From positions 1 to 64,000 of the forward strand of contig NZ_JAHHZS010000021.1 of NCBI RefSeq assembly GCF_022606295.1: DNA of 64,000 nucleotides, written 5' to 3'. This stretch comes from Arthrobacter bambusae (GTDB lineage Bacteria; Actinomycetota; Actinomycetes; Actinomycetales; Micrococcaceae). The first letter of the stretch is position 1; each line of letters begins with the position of its first letter. Below are positions 41,633 through 51,189 of the stretch, piece after piece. Position numbers and translations under genes: made by a program. Under the pieces are notes generated by a model. The model made no database searches and was not told the origin of the DNA. It saw nothing but the letters and a program-made list of their open reading frames with translations.

Positions 41633-44600
41633 TTAGGGGATAGCCGGACCCGAGCCAGCGCCTTGCGCGCCGCTGGACCTGGCCGCGGAGGGTTCCGCCT
41701 GGCTATTCAGTTCCAATTGTTCAACATCGATGTCCAGGAATCCATCCTGGACATCACCATACGATGGCGCCACAGGCTTCTCGAGTCCCAGATAGGATCC
41801 AATGCGATCCGCGCAGGACGAGGGATCCGTGAATACTTCGATGGTCCACAGCGACATGTAGCGCCAGCCAAGGCGTTCCAGGAGCTGTGGCCGGAGCCTG
41901 CTGCGCTCCCTCACGCTCATGCGGCGGTATCGTTCCGTGCCATCCGATTCAATGGCCACCGGCGTAGGCATTTCGCTGTCATCCCGGCCGATCGTGTGCA
42001 CGGGATCGGCCGCCGCGGCGATGTCCAGGACTCCGTCATAGTGGTGCCACACGCGCGCTCCCCGGGCTCGGAGCCGCTCGCCCAGATCCGCCACCAACGG
42101 ATCCTCGCCGAGCGCTTGCTCGCTGGCGGCTGCCCTGGTGGCCGGTGTCCCCAGATCGGAGTTCCCCGACAGTTCACGGTCAAGGAGTTCATGGAAGTCG
42201 ACGGCGCCGTGGGCCAGCCGGTCAAGATCGAGGTCTTCCGGACGGAAGCAGCTCAGGACGTGCATGGACCTTCGGGAGCGGGTCATAGCCAGGGCAAATT
42301 TGTTTCGCCCGCCTTCGACGGACAGAGGGCCGAAACTGTGCAGCGCCCGGCCATGCGGGGTGCGCCCGAAGCCCAGCGAGAAAATGATGTGGTCGCGGAC
42401 CAGTCCCTGCGCGCGCTCCAGATCCACCACGCGGAAGGACTCCGCGCCGGCGTTGAAGAAACCCGAGAGCAGCGGATAGTTGGGAAGTTGGAGCCGGATG
42501 GCTTCACCGATCCTTGCGGCATGGCGCAGGCTTGCGGTGACGACGGCGAGCGAGGTCCGCGGCCGGAGGCTGGCGTGTTGAAACACCAGGTCAACTACGC
42601 GGTTCACTTCGGCGGCGACAGATTCGACACCTTCGTGGTCGGCACCAGGCAGGCCGGTGCCGTCCGGGATGTATTCAACCACTACCGAGCGGTCCAGCCC
42701 CGTGACGGACTGGCCGTCCGGCAATCGACGCAGGCCGCCGTCGTAGTAGTTCTTGCTCAACTGCAGCAGGAGGTCTTCGTCAACCGCCCGGTACACCCAG
42801 TTCAACTGCCACGTGGGCAGGACCCGGGCCAAGGCACTGAACGCACTGTCCACGGTGTCCTGGCTCGCGGCACCGGCCATGGGCGGCTCCACCGCAACGC
42901 TGAACGTGCGGGCGTTGCCGATCTTCGCGTCGCCGAAGGCAATCACTTGGTGGGCTCGCGCGATGGCAGGCAGCACAGCCTGCAAGGACGTGCTCTCGGC
43001 ATCGAGAATCACCACCGCATCGAACTTCTGTTCGGCAGGCAGGAGGCTCGTCAGCAAGTACGGACTGATGGACCACACGGGAACGAGCCGGGCTACGAGG
43101 GCAGGTGCCTGGGCGCTCAGCGCCGAGAGGGTAACGCGGCCATCTTTGATCAGGTTCCGCAGGAGTTCCGATTGGCGGGGATGTTCAGCGATTCCGGCCC
43201 GCCACATTTCGGCGAGCCTCCACCGCAGCCGGGCAGCTCCACTGGCGATGTGCGCGTGGTCCGCCAGACGGTACTCGGCTTCAAGCCGGCGCAGGGAATC
43301 GCCGTCGGACATGGCGAGGTAGTCGTCGCCGCTGATCATTGCTTCGAGGGCGGACTGCCACCAGGCAAGGTCCAGTTCCGCGGCAACGGATTCGGCAGGC
43401 ACTTCCCGTTCGGCCAAGTCCGCAAGAAGCTCGGCGAGCCCATGCTCGCGCATGTTCTCGACCAGAAGCGTGCGCTCTGGAAGCGTTTCCAGGGTGCCCG
43501 TGTCGGCAACAAGGCGCTCAAGTCGCTCCACGAGCTCTTCGTAACGGCTCGCGTGCAGATCACCGCCGGCAGCCGTATGTTTGAGGCAATCGCCCAGACG
43601 GCGGAGGTCCCTGTCCAGTTCGCGGTAGCTGGCGCCCAAATCCGCGAGGCCGGATGGCACTGCCGGATGGCGCTGGGTGGTGGCGTACTGGGACCAGAGG
43701 GCCCGTTGTTCCTGAACGAGGGCCAAGGAGCTGTGCAAATCCGCAATGTGGACACCCGGGCGCACATATTCCTTTGCCACGCGGCGCAAGCGGGAGCGCT
43801 GCATCGAGGGCATCTCAAGGCCCCGCTCACGGCGCCAGGCGGAGGTAGCCGTAGCCGAGATGAGATCGTGGACCGGCCGGTCAAAAATGTCCGGGGTGAA
43901 TTTGTCCAGGCTTTCCCGTACCGCCATCAGGAGCTCAAGCTGAGCGCCCCATTCGGCGAAGTTCGCCCCAAGCCGGATTTCGGAGTGCTCCGCGAGCTGG
44001 TTCATCCGATCCCGCAATTGGGGAAGTTGTTCCGCGGCGCTGCTGGCCAGTTGCTGCGCTTCCTCGGTCTCCTTGCGGGTGACCAGGCGCGCCCCGTACC
44101 AGGGGCTCGACGTCGATGCCCGGCTGAAGCTGCCAAGCTCGGCGGCGCGTCGCAATCTTTCAGCCAACTCAGCGCGGTCCTTGATGTTGTCCAAGACACT
44201 GCGCTTCAAGCGCACGGTCGTGGCGGGAGCGGGTTGGATGGCGGTCAGTTCCGCGAGCGATTGCATGGCCTGGTAGGGCGAACATCCCCAGCGCTGGCGC
44301 ACGTTGTGCAAAGACGCGACATGGTCCATGAGGGCATGCCGGTGCTCGGTCAAGGTCTTGTGCAGGTTGGCAAGCTGGGGTTCCAGCGACTTTTCGTTGC
44401 GGATGATGGCGCTGACGAGCTGGCCCTTGAGCTGCTGCGGAGTGGCACCGTTGCCCGGCCTGAAGACCATCGATTCGAGGCCCAGGGCTTCAAAATGGCC
44501 CGCCAGACCGTTGAGGCTCGCTCGCCGGTCGCCCACGACGAGCACCGATTTGCCCTCGTTGACGAGGGCGCCGATGGCATTGATGGCCGTTTGCGTCTGG

Positions 44601-45529
44601 CCGCTGCCTGGCGGGGTGCTGACCACCAGCGAATCGCCTGCCCGCACGGCATCCACGACGTACTGCTGGTCCGAGTCCGCATCCAGGAGGAGCGACTCTT
44701 CAGAAGGGTCCCGCTCGTCGAGGTTCGGGAACCTTCCGGACTTGATGGGCTCAGGTTCCACGCCCCCGCCGTTGGCGGCTTCGAACAGCGATGCAACGAT
44801 GCTGCTGTTCTCGTTGATCCAGGGGTCTTCCAAATTCCCGGACAGATCTGCCAGCGTCGTGATGAGGAGATTCGGGGTGACCTCGGCACCGTGGATCGGC
44901 TGCACCAGCGTGGCAAGACGGTCAAGGACCGGCAGGGGGTCAAGTCGTGCGGTGTTGTATGCCATACGGCTCACGGCATTGACGTCAAAGACGATGCCAT
45001 GGACGGTCTTCAAATGCCGGACCAAAGCGGGGTTGATGCCCGCTTGCTCGGTGAGTTGCAGCTCGTAGTCGTCTTCGCCCGGCCGTGCCGTGAGTGAGAT
45101 GGCGGCCAACATGACGGGGGCGGAGACGCGTTGGGGCTTTCCGCCCACGGCCGACGTCCAGACGACCGTGCCGCAGGACAGGTAACCGGCGTCGATCCCC
45201 CGGTCGTTTCCCAGTTCGAAAATCTTTGAGCGAAGGTTCCTGGCAGCCCGCGCGGCAACAAGATACTGCTGGCGGTCCCGGATCAAGGTGGAAAGCCGGG
45301 TTCGGCGCCCGGCGAGGAGCTGCGCCAGGCCTGATGGGTGGCCGTTGCTAAGGTCTATCGACCCTTCCGGCGTCTTGACGAAGCGCAGCATGGTGTCCGC
45401 GCCAGTCACGGGTTTGAGGCCGGACAGCCATTTCCGAAGCTCTACGGAGCCCTCTTCGTGGCTTTGACCTACTGACACCGCTGCCTTCTTTTCTGTTCTA
45501 GCTCGAGACGACTTGGACCAAATCGGCAT
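41633..45529 (-). CDS. very large superfamily-1 helicase-like protein with degenerate ATPase motifs
   Basis: The ATG at 45529 gives 1298 residues. The architecture follows the DNA2/NAM7-like helicases with a DUF4011-like N-terminus: core helicase region from about 290, a long helical insert (about 350-830), the second helicase domain (FSLGFGRTPHGRALHSFGPL and FALAMTRSRRSMHVLS) and a C-terminal nuclease- or Vsr-like domain (GERLRARGARVWHHYDG to TERYRRMSVRERSRLRPQLLERLGWR). The catalytic motifs are altered: Walker A is PPGSGQT with Gln311 in place of the essential Lys, and Walker B reads ILDAES (Asp843, Glu845), not DEAS. ATP hydrolysis is doubtful. No defence-system partner is adjacent. Role unknown; a structural or DNA-binding function or a nuclease-guided role is possible. 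Confidence 0.75.
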   Translation of the reverse strand: MPIWSKSSRARTEKKAAVSVGQSHEEGSVELRKWLSGLKPVTGADTMLRFVKTPEGSIDLSNGHPSGLAQLLAGRRTRLSTLIRDRQQYLVAARAARNLRSKIFELGNDRGIDAGYLSCGTVVWTSAVGGKPQRVSAPVMLAAISLTARPGEDDYELQLTEQAGINPALVRHLKTVHGIVFDVNAVSRMAYNTARLDPLPVLDRLATLVQPIHGAEVTPNLLITTLADLSGNLEDPWINENSSIVASLFEAANGGGVEPEPIKSGRFPNLDERDPSEESLLLDADSDQQYVVDAVRAGDSLVVSTPPGSGQTQTAINAIGALVNEGKSVLVVGDRRASLNGLAGHFEALGLESMVFRPGNGATPQQLKGQLVSAIIRNEKSLEPQLANLHKTLTEHRHALMDHVASLHNVRQRWGCSPYQAMQSLAELTAIQPAPATTVRLKRSVLDNIKDRAELAERLRRAAELGSFSRASTSSPWYGARLVTRKETEEAQQLASSAAEQLPQLRDRMNQLAEHSEIRLGANFAEWGAQLELLMAVRESLDKFTPDIFDRPVHDLISATATSAWRRERGLEMPSMQRSRLRRVAKEYVRPGVHIADLHSSLALVQEQRALWSQYATTQRHPAVPSGLADLGASYRELDRDLRRLGDCLKHTAAGGDLHASRYEELVERLERLVADTGTLETLPERTLLVENMREHGLAELLADLAEREVPAESVAAELDLAWWQSALEAMISGDDYLAMSDGDSLRRLEAEYRLADHAHIASGAARLRWRLAEMWRAGIAEHPRQSELLRNLIKDGRVTLSALSAQAPALVARLVPVWSISPYLLTSLLPAEQKFDAVVILDAESTSLQAVLPAIARAHQVIAFGDAKIGNARTFSVAVEPPMAGAASQDTVDSAFSALARVLPTWQLNWVYRAVDEDLLLQLSKNYYDGGLRRLPDGQSVTGLDRSVVVEYIPDGTGLPGADHEGVESVAAEVNRVVDLVFQHASLRPRTSLAVVTASLRHAARIGEAIRLQLPNYPLLSGFFNAGAESFRVVDLERAQGLVRDHIIFSLGFGRTPHGRALHSFGPLSVEGGRNKFALAMTRSRRSMHVLSCFRPEDLDLDRLAHGAVDFHELLDRELSGNSDLGTPATRAAASEQALGEDPLVADLGERLRARGARVWHHYDGVLDIAAAADPVHTIGRDDSEMPTPVAIESDGTERYRRMSVRERSRLRPQLLERLGWRYMSLWTIEVFTDPSSCADRIGSYLGLEKPVAPSYGDVQDGFLDIDVEQLELNSQAEPSAARSSGAQGAGSGPAIP

Positions 45530-45618
45530 ACTTTCGAGGGTAGCGGGAATCCACCGGCAGTCCGCACCGCAACACTGTTGGAAAGGCAAATTACCCCTGA
45601 TTTCAGGGGAAAAACAAA

Positions 45619-45649
45619 GTGACCGGTCCCTCAAACAGGGACCGGTCAC
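45619..45649 (-). terminator. rho-independent terminator of guaA
   Basis: Perfect 13-base arms GTGACCGGTCCCT and AGGGACCGGTCAC with a five-base loop. On the minus strand it is followed by TTTGTTTTT, nine bases after the guaA stop. Confidence 0.92.
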
Positions 45650-45657
45650 TCAGGATG

Positions 45658-47262
45658 CTATTCCCACTCGATGGTTCCCGGCGGCTTGCTGGTGACGTCC
45701 AGTACCACGCGGTTGACCCCGTCAACCTCGTTGGTGATCCTGTTGGAGATCCTGGCGAGGAGGTCGTACGGCAGCCTCGACCAGTCGGCAGTCATGGCGT
45801 CCTCGGAGGAAACCGGGCGCAGTACGATCGGGTGTCCGTAGGTGCGGCCGTCGCCCTGCACGCCAACGCTGCGGACGTCGGCGAGGAGTACGACAGGCAT
45901 CTGCCAGACGTCGTTATCGAGTCCGGCCGCGGTGAGTTCGGCCCGCGCGATGGCGTCCGCCTTGCGAAGCAGCTCGAGCCGTTCCTTGTTCACTTCGCCG
46001 ACAATGCGGATACCCAGGCCGGGTCCGGGGAACGGCTGGCGTCCGACGATTTCCTGGGGCAAGCCGAGCTGTGCGCCCACTGCGCGAACCTCGTCCTTGA
46101 ACAGGGCGCGGAGCGGTTCAACAAGTTCGAACTGCAGGTCCTCGGGAAGACCGCCCACGTTGTGGTGGCTCTTGATGTTCGCGGCACCTTCGCCGCCGCC
46201 GGATTCGACGACGTCCGGGTACAGGGTGCCCTGGACGAGGAACTTGATGCTCTCGCCTTCGGATGCGGCCTCGGCGATGATGGCCCGCTCGGCCTCCTCA
46301 AACGCGCGGATGAACTCGCGGCCGATGATCTTTCGCTTGGTCTCGGGGTCGCTGACCCCGGCCAGCGCCGAAAGGAATCGCTCCTGCTCGTTGGCGACAT
46401 AGAGATTGACGCCGGTTGCGGCAACGAAGTCACGTTCGACCTGTTCGGCTTCACCTTCGCGCAGCAGCCCGTGGTCCACGAAAACGCAGGTCAGCTGATC
46501 GCCCACGGCGCGCTGCACGAGGGCTGCGGCTACGGCCGAGTCGACGCCACCGGAGAGGCCGCAGATGACTTTGGAATCGCCGACCTGCCGGCGGATCCGG
46601 TCCACTTGCTCTTCGAGGATGTTGCCCGTGGTCCAGTTGGGCTTCAGGCCGGCACCGTTGAACAGGAAGTTCTCCAGAACCTGCTGGCCGTGCGCCGAGT
46701 GCTTTACTTCCGGGTGCCATTGCACGCCGTAGAGATGCTTCTCTTCGTTCGCGAAAGCTGCCACAGGTGCGCCTGCAGTTGTAGCCAGGACTTCGAAGCC
46801 CTCAGGAGCTTCGTGAACCGAGTCTCCGTGGCTCATCCAGGTGTTCTGGGAGTCCGGAACGCCGGCAAGGATCGAACGGGCTTCGCCGACAGTGGTGGCC
46901 TCGGTGGCGCCGTACTCGCGCAAACCGGTTTGCGCGACTTTGCCGCCGAGCGCGTTGGCCATGGCCTGGAAGCCGTAGCAAATGCCGAAGACCGGCACGC
47001 CGGCCTCGAAAAGGTCCGCGCCGACCCTCGGGGCACCCTCGGCATAAACGCTGGAAGGTCCGCCGGAGAGGATGATCGCTGCCGGGTTCTTGGCCAGAAG
47101 CTGCTCGGTGGTGAACGTGTGCGGAACAATTTCCGAGTACACATTCGCTTCACGGACGCGGCGGGCAATCAGCTGCGCGTACTGGGCACCGTAGTCAACA
47201 ACCAGCACCGGCTTCTGGGAAGTCTGAGCTTCAGAACTGAAGGGTGCGGTGGGAGTAGTCAC
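45658..47262 (-). CDS. guaA: GMP synthase (glutamine-hydrolysing)
   Basis: A 534-residue enzyme converting XMP to GMP. The class-I glutamine amidotransferase domain has [11 protein letters not shown] with the catalytic Cys, and the [11 protein letters not shown] motif with the catalytic His. The ATP pyrophosphatase domain shows [15 protein letters not shown]. The C-terminal dimerisation domain includes [14 protein letters not shown] and ends TIEWE. Start is GTG 47262. The gene keeps company with guaB3 and guaB upstream. Confidence 0.98.
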   Translation of the reverse strand: MTTPTAPFSSEAQTSQKPVLVVDYGAQYAQLIARRVREANVYSEIVPHTFTTEQLLAKNPAAIILSGGPSSVYAEGAPRVGADLFEAGVPVFGICYGFQAMANALGGKVAQTGLREYGATEATTVGEARSILAGVPDSQNTWMSHGDSVHEAPEGFEVLATTAGAPVAAFANEEKHLYGVQWHPEVKHSAHGQQVLENFLFNGAGLKPNWTTGNILEEQVDRIRRQVGDSKVICGLSGGVDSAVAAALVQRAVGDQLTCVFVDHGLLREGEAEQVERDFVAATGVNLYVANEQERFLSALAGVSDPETKRKIIGREFIRAFEEAERAIIAEAASEGESIKFLVQGTLYPDVVESGGGEGAANIKSHHNVGGLPEDLQFELVEPLRALFKDEVRAVGAQLGLPQEIVGRQPFPGPGLGIRIVGEVNKERLELLRKADAIARAELTAAGLDNDVWQMPVVLLADVRSVGVQGDGRTYGHPIVLRPVSSEDAMTADWSRLPYDLLARISNRITNEVDGVNRVVLDVTSKPPGTIEWE

Positions 47263-47371
47263 CGTAACAGCCTACTTTGCCGGGATGCCCCGGTGCACCT
47301 TGAAGCCGGTCGTGAAGCCGGGAAACCAGCCCGACGTTAGCGATCTCACAATGCCCGCCGTGGCGGGCCCG

Positions 47372-47890
47372 TCAGTAGCGCTTGGACGCCCGCGGATTCG
47401 CGGCGAGTTCCATCTCTACCTCCGAGTGGAACTTCTTCTCCACAATGAAGGACATGAGAGGGACAACGCCGCCCAAGGCGAGCAGGATGAGCTTCATGAA
47501 CGGCCAGCGCATGAGCGACCACAAGCGGAAGTCCGAGATGAGGTACAGCACGTACATCCAGCCGTGGACGATCAGGACTCCGACGGAAACGTTGACGCCA
47601 CCCAGGACCGCCTTCGACTCAGCATCCGCGAATCCAAAACCGAAGGGCTGACCGGTGATTGCGTTGGTTCCGCCGGCAAAGAGATACACGCCGAACACAT
47701 AGCGCGCAACGAGCTCGGCGCACAGGAGCAGCAGCATGGTACCGGTGAGGTAGGCCATGACTTTGTAGAATTTCAAGGCCGAGCGGATCTGGGCAGTCGT
47801 TCCGCCGAAGCGGCGCTTCTTGGCCGCGGTTGGCTTGGCGGCAGATTCTCCGGACTGTTCGGGCTGGATGGCCGGTTTGGGCTCAATCAT
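47372..47890 (-). CDS. DUF3817 membrane protein
   Basis: A 172-residue protein with four membrane segments and a charged N-terminal tail. The HGWMYVLYLISDFRLWS stretch, preceded by LIVH, and the MRWPFMKLILLALGGVVPLMSFIVE helix are typical of the actinobacterial DUF3817 family. The start overlaps the SURF1 stop by four bases. The family is often near SURF1 and guaA in actinobacteria; a link to respiration is only suggested by context. Confidence 0.92.
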   Translation of the reverse strand: MIEPKPAIQPEQSGESAAKPTAAKKRRFGGTTAQIRSALKFYKVMAYLTGTMLLLLCAELVARYVFGVYLFAGGTNAITGQPFGFGFADAESKAVLGGVNVSVGVLIVHGWMYVLYLISDFRLWSLMRWPFMKLILLALGGVVPLMSFIVEKKFHSEVEMELAANPRASKRY

Positions 47891-48729
47891 GGCTTTACCT
47901 GTTCTGGCTTGGTACTTGCTGGCAAATCGTCTGACGGGAATTCGTCGTCGGGCTCGTCCTCGTCGTCTTCGAGGGTGCGCCGGTAGTCATCGGCCACCAT
48001 GCGCCACCAGACGTAGAGGGCGAATCCTGCAAAGACCACCCATTCCACGGAGTAGAAGAGGTTGAGCCAGTTGATTTGTTGGTTGGGGGGTTGGGCCGGG
48101 ATGTTCAATGGCTTCAGCTGCGTCGGAAGGGCGAGGGTCTTGCCAGCCGATACTTCCGAGGTCGCGGCGACGAAGCCGGGATAGCTTGAGACTTGCCACG
48201 TGTTGATGAGTTCCGCGACCGACACCGCAGACGCGCGGCCCGCTCCGGCGTCGACGTTTGGCACCGGCGCCTCGGACGGCAGGAGCCTCCCGGTCAGTTC
48301 GATAGTGCCCGACGGCGGAGGCCCGGCTTGGGCGGGATCGGCCACCCAGCCGCGGGCCACGGGGATCCAGGTCTTCGCGGAGGCGGCGACACCGTGCAGG
48401 ACGGGGGCGCCGTCGACAGCGAACGCGTTCACTACCCAGTACCCTTTTTGCCCTGCCAGAAGCCGGCCCTCCACAAGGACCTGCTTGGCGGGGTCGTAAC
48501 TGCCCTTGGCGCTGACCATTTGGTCCGATGCGGTGCCCGGGAAGAACGTTCCAGGCTGCAATACCCCGGTAAGCGGCTTGACTTGCTCCACCGCGGGGTT
48601 GTCAACCGGGGCGTCGCTCTGGGTGGATCTGCCGAACTGCCACTGGCTGAGCAGCACAAACACCCCGGAGAGCAGGAGCGCGAAGACAAGTCCTGCGATC
48701 CAGCGGGGCTTCAGAGCGGTTTTCAACAC
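47887..48729 (-). CDS. SURF1 family cytochrome c oxidase assembly protein
   Basis: A 280-residue membrane protein with helices near each end (WIAGLVFALLLSGVFVLLSQWQFGR and NLFYSVEWVVFAGFALYVWWRM) around an extracytoplasmic domain. WQFGRSTQ near residue 30 and GYWVVNAF in the middle are SURF1 signatures. SURF1 helps insert heme into cytochrome oxidase subunit I. The acidic C-terminal tail (DDEDEPDDEFPSDD) is usual in actinobacteria. Start GTG 48729. Confidence 0.93.
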   Translation of the reverse strand: MLKTALKPRWIAGLVFALLLSGVFVLLSQWQFGRSTQSDAPVDNPAVEQVKPLTGVLQPGTFFPGTASDQMVSAKGSYDPAKQVLVEGRLLAGQKGYWVVNAFAVDGAPVLHGVAASAKTWIPVARGWVADPAQAGPPPSGTIELTGRLLPSEAPVPNVDAGAGRASAVSVAELINTWQVSSYPGFVAATSEVSAGKTLALPTQLKPLNIPAQPPNQQINWLNLFYSVEWVVFAGFALYVWWRMVADDYRRTLEDDEDEPDDEFPSDDLPASTKPEQVKP

Positions 48730-48798
48730 CCCTTAACCGTACTTCGTCAAGCTGTAGAACAGCTAAACGAACCGGCCTCCCCCAAGGGGGGGAGGACG

Positions 48799-49287
48799 TC
48801 AGTGGTCGAAGAACACCAGGCTGGAGTTGATCAGTTCGGCGATGACTTCGGGATCGTGGGCGCGCCGGAGGGATTCCCGGAACGATTCCTTGGACAGCGA
48901 GCGGGCCAAGGTCGCGAGGACTTCCAGGTGGTCCGAGAACGAACTGGCCGGCGTAGCGATGAGCAGGACCAACGTGGCCGGTCCGTCGCTGGCGCCGAAG
49001 TCCAGCGAATGACCGAACTTCGTGACACCAACAGCGATGGAGACCCGGGAAACATACTCGCTGCGCGCGTGCGGAAGGCCAATGCCGCCCGGCAGTCCGG
49101 TGGCAAGCTGATGCTCGCGCGAATTGACGACTTCGAGGAAGCCCTCGAGGTCCGTGATGCGCCCGGCCGCGTACAGCCGTTCCGCGAGCTGGCCCGCAGC
49201 ATCTGTCTTGTCGACCGCTTCCATTTCAAGGATGACGGTCTCCGGCGTTGTCAGTTCGGCATCATACGGGTCCAGTGGTTCCGCCAA
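48799..49287 (-). CDS. PTS EIIA domain protein, fructose/mannitol type
   Basis: A 162-residue protein of the PTS EIIA-type 2 fold. GIGLPHARSEYVS holds the phosphorylatable His, and VLLIATPASSFSDHLEVLATLARSL follows as in the family. A TTG at 49287 with a strong GGAGGG site is the only convincing start. No EIIB or EIIC gene is adjacent, so it may be a regulatory or stand-alone EIIA. It lies between glpD and SURF1, in the same direction. Confidence 0.9.
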   Translation of the reverse strand: MAEPLDPYDAELTTPETVILEMEAVDKTDAAGQLAERLYAAGRITDLEGFLEVVNSREHQLATGLPGGIGLPHARSEYVSRVSIAVGVTKFGHSLDFGASDGPATLVLLIATPASSFSDHLEVLATLARSLSKESFRESLRRAHDPEVIAELINSSLVFFDH

Positions 49288-49326
49288 GTCGTTTTCCCTC
49301 CAGTGTGCCCAGCCGACCCAGGCCGC

Positions 49327-51087
49327 TCAGCGGAGGGGAACGATGTCATCGACCCCCATGCGCGCAGCATCGGCCGATTCGTCGTCGGGCTGCTGTTGGC
49401 TGAGCCGTTCAGCTTCCACCCGGGCCAGGTAGTGCTTGATTTCGCTTTCCCGCTGCGTGTCGCTCCAGCCAAGAATCTCTCCCATCAGCTTAGCGACAAC
49501 AGGGACCGCGGAAACACCTCTGTCCCACGACTCGATCGAGATGCGGGTACGTCGTGTCAGGACATCATGGACATGCCGGGCACCCTCATGGGTCGCGGCA
49601 TAGACGACCTCCGCCGCCAAATAGTCGTCGGCTCCAGGCAGCGGCTCGGCCATGGCGGGGTTGTCCTTGATGATGGCCAGGACGTCCGGGGTCATGGATC
49701 CGTAGCGGTTCAGGAGATGCTCCACCCTGGCGACATGCACTCCGGCTTCATCCGCGGTTCTTGCGCGCCGGTTCCATGCAGCCTTGAATCCCTCGGCTCC
49801 CAGGAGCGGAATGGTATCGGTGCAGCTCGCCGGTACGCGCTCGTCCATGGCCCGGGTCGCTTCGTCCACAGCGTCCTTCGCCATGACCCGGTACGTGGTG
49901 AACTTTCCACCTGCAACCACCACCAAGCCTGGAACGGGGTGCGCCACGACGTGTTCGCGTGAAAGTTTCGCCGTTGAGTCGCTCTCCCCCGCCAGCAGCG
50001 GGCGGAGGCCCGCGTAGACTCCCTCGACATCCTCACGGGTCAGGGGCCGCTTCAAGACACGGTTGACGTGTTCAAGGACATAGTCGATGTCCTTTGTGGA
50101 CGCGGCGGGGTGCGCCTTGTCGAGCTTCCAGTCGGTGTCCGTTGTGCCGATGATCCAGTGCCGGCCCCACGGGATGACGAACAGCACGGATTTTTCGGTC
50201 CTCAGTATCAATCCCACTGTGGATTGGAAGCGGTCGCGCGGGACCACAAGGTGGATGCCTTTGGAGGCGCGGACCTTGAGTTGGCCGCGGTCCGTCACCA
50301 TGGCCTGGGTCTCGTCCGTCCAGACTCCGGTGGCGTTGACCACTTGCTTGGCGCGGACTTCGATGATGCTGCCGTCCTCCTGGTTTTCCACCTTCGCACC
50401 GACCACACGTTCGCCCTCGCGCACGAACGACACCACGCGCATCCTGTTCACGGCATGCGCTCCGTAATGTGCCGCGGTGCGGACGACATTCACCACCAGC
50501 CTGGCGTCGTCGACCTGCGCATCGTAATAGCGGATGGAACCGACGAAGGCATCGTTCTTGAGGCTGGGGGCTGCCCTCAGTGTTCCGCGCCGGAAGAGGT
50601 GCTTGTGCATGGGCACACCGCGGCTGTGTCCGGAGGTGAGGCCGAGCGTGTCGTAGAGGAAGATCCCGGCACCAACGTACGGGCGTTCCCAAAACCGCCG
50701 GGTCAGCGGGTAGAGGAACGGGACCGGCCGGACGAGGTGCGGTGCGATCTGTTGGATCAGCAGTCCGCGCTCCTGGAGGGCCTCCTGGACCAGCGCGAAG
50801 TCCAGCATTTCCAGGTAGCGCAGGCCACCGTGAATCAGTTTCGAGGACCTCGACGACGTGCCGGAAGCCCAGTCCCTGGCCTCGACAATGCCAACGGACA
50901 AGCCGCGGGTCACGGCGTCCAACGCCGCCCCGGCCCCGACCACGCCTCCCCCGACGATCAGGATGTCGAGTTCCTTGCCAGGCTCGGTGGTGCCCTTGAG
51001 AACGTCGATGGATCTGGCCCGCGCGTCTGGACTCAATGCACCGCTGGATGCATCATCCCTTTGCGAACCATCTGCAACACTGCTCAT
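49327..51087 (-). CDS. glpD: glycerol-3-phosphate dehydrogenase (quinone-linked)
   Basis: A 586-residue flavoprotein that oxidises glycerol 3-phosphate to dihydroxyacetone phosphate at the membrane. The ATG at 51087 follows GGAGG. FAD loop VGGGVVGAGAALDAVTRGL, GTSSRSSKLIHGGLRYLE and GGKFTTYRVMAKDAVD are diagnostic. The C-terminal domain ends with a Gln/Asp-rich tail. The neighbouring EIIA gene may link glycerol metabolism to PTS control, but no glpK or glpF is present. Confidence 0.95.
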   Translation of the reverse strand: MSSVADGSQRDDASSGALSPDARARSIDVLKGTTEPGKELDILIVGGGVVGAGAALDAVTRGLSVGIVEARDWASGTSSRSSKLIHGGLRYLEMLDFALVQEALQERGLLIQQIAPHLVRPVPFLYPLTRRFWERPYVGAGIFLYDTLGLTSGHSRGVPMHKHLFRRGTLRAAPSLKNDAFVGSIRYYDAQVDDARLVVNVVRTAAHYGAHAVNRMRVVSFVREGERVVGAKVENQEDGSIIEVRAKQVVNATGVWTDETQAMVTDRGQLKVRASKGIHLVVPRDRFQSTVGLILRTEKSVLFVIPWGRHWIIGTTDTDWKLDKAHPAASTKDIDYVLEHVNRVLKRPLTREDVEGVYAGLRPLLAGESDSTAKLSREHVVAHPVPGLVVVAGGKFTTYRVMAKDAVDEATRAMDERVPASCTDTIPLLGAEGFKAAWNRRARTADEAGVHVARVEHLLNRYGSMTPDVLAIIKDNPAMAEPLPGADDYLAAEVVYAATHEGARHVHDVLTRRTRISIESWDRGVSAVPVVAKLMGEILGWSDTQRESEIKHYLARVEAERLSQQQPDDESADAARMGVDDIVPLR

Positions 51088-51189
51088 TGGACGCCTCCCA
51101 TCGCACAAAGCCCGTAGTTCCCCACACTACTTCTTGTCCGCGGGCTTGGGCAGGGTTTTCGCGCGACTGCTCAAGCGGCCGAATGGGCG

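Noticed and set aside
41633..45529. Anti-phage defence island around the helicase-like gene
   Set aside because: Neighbours are guaA, an SAF-domain gene and a small hypothetical; no methylase, toxin or known defence partner is adjacent.
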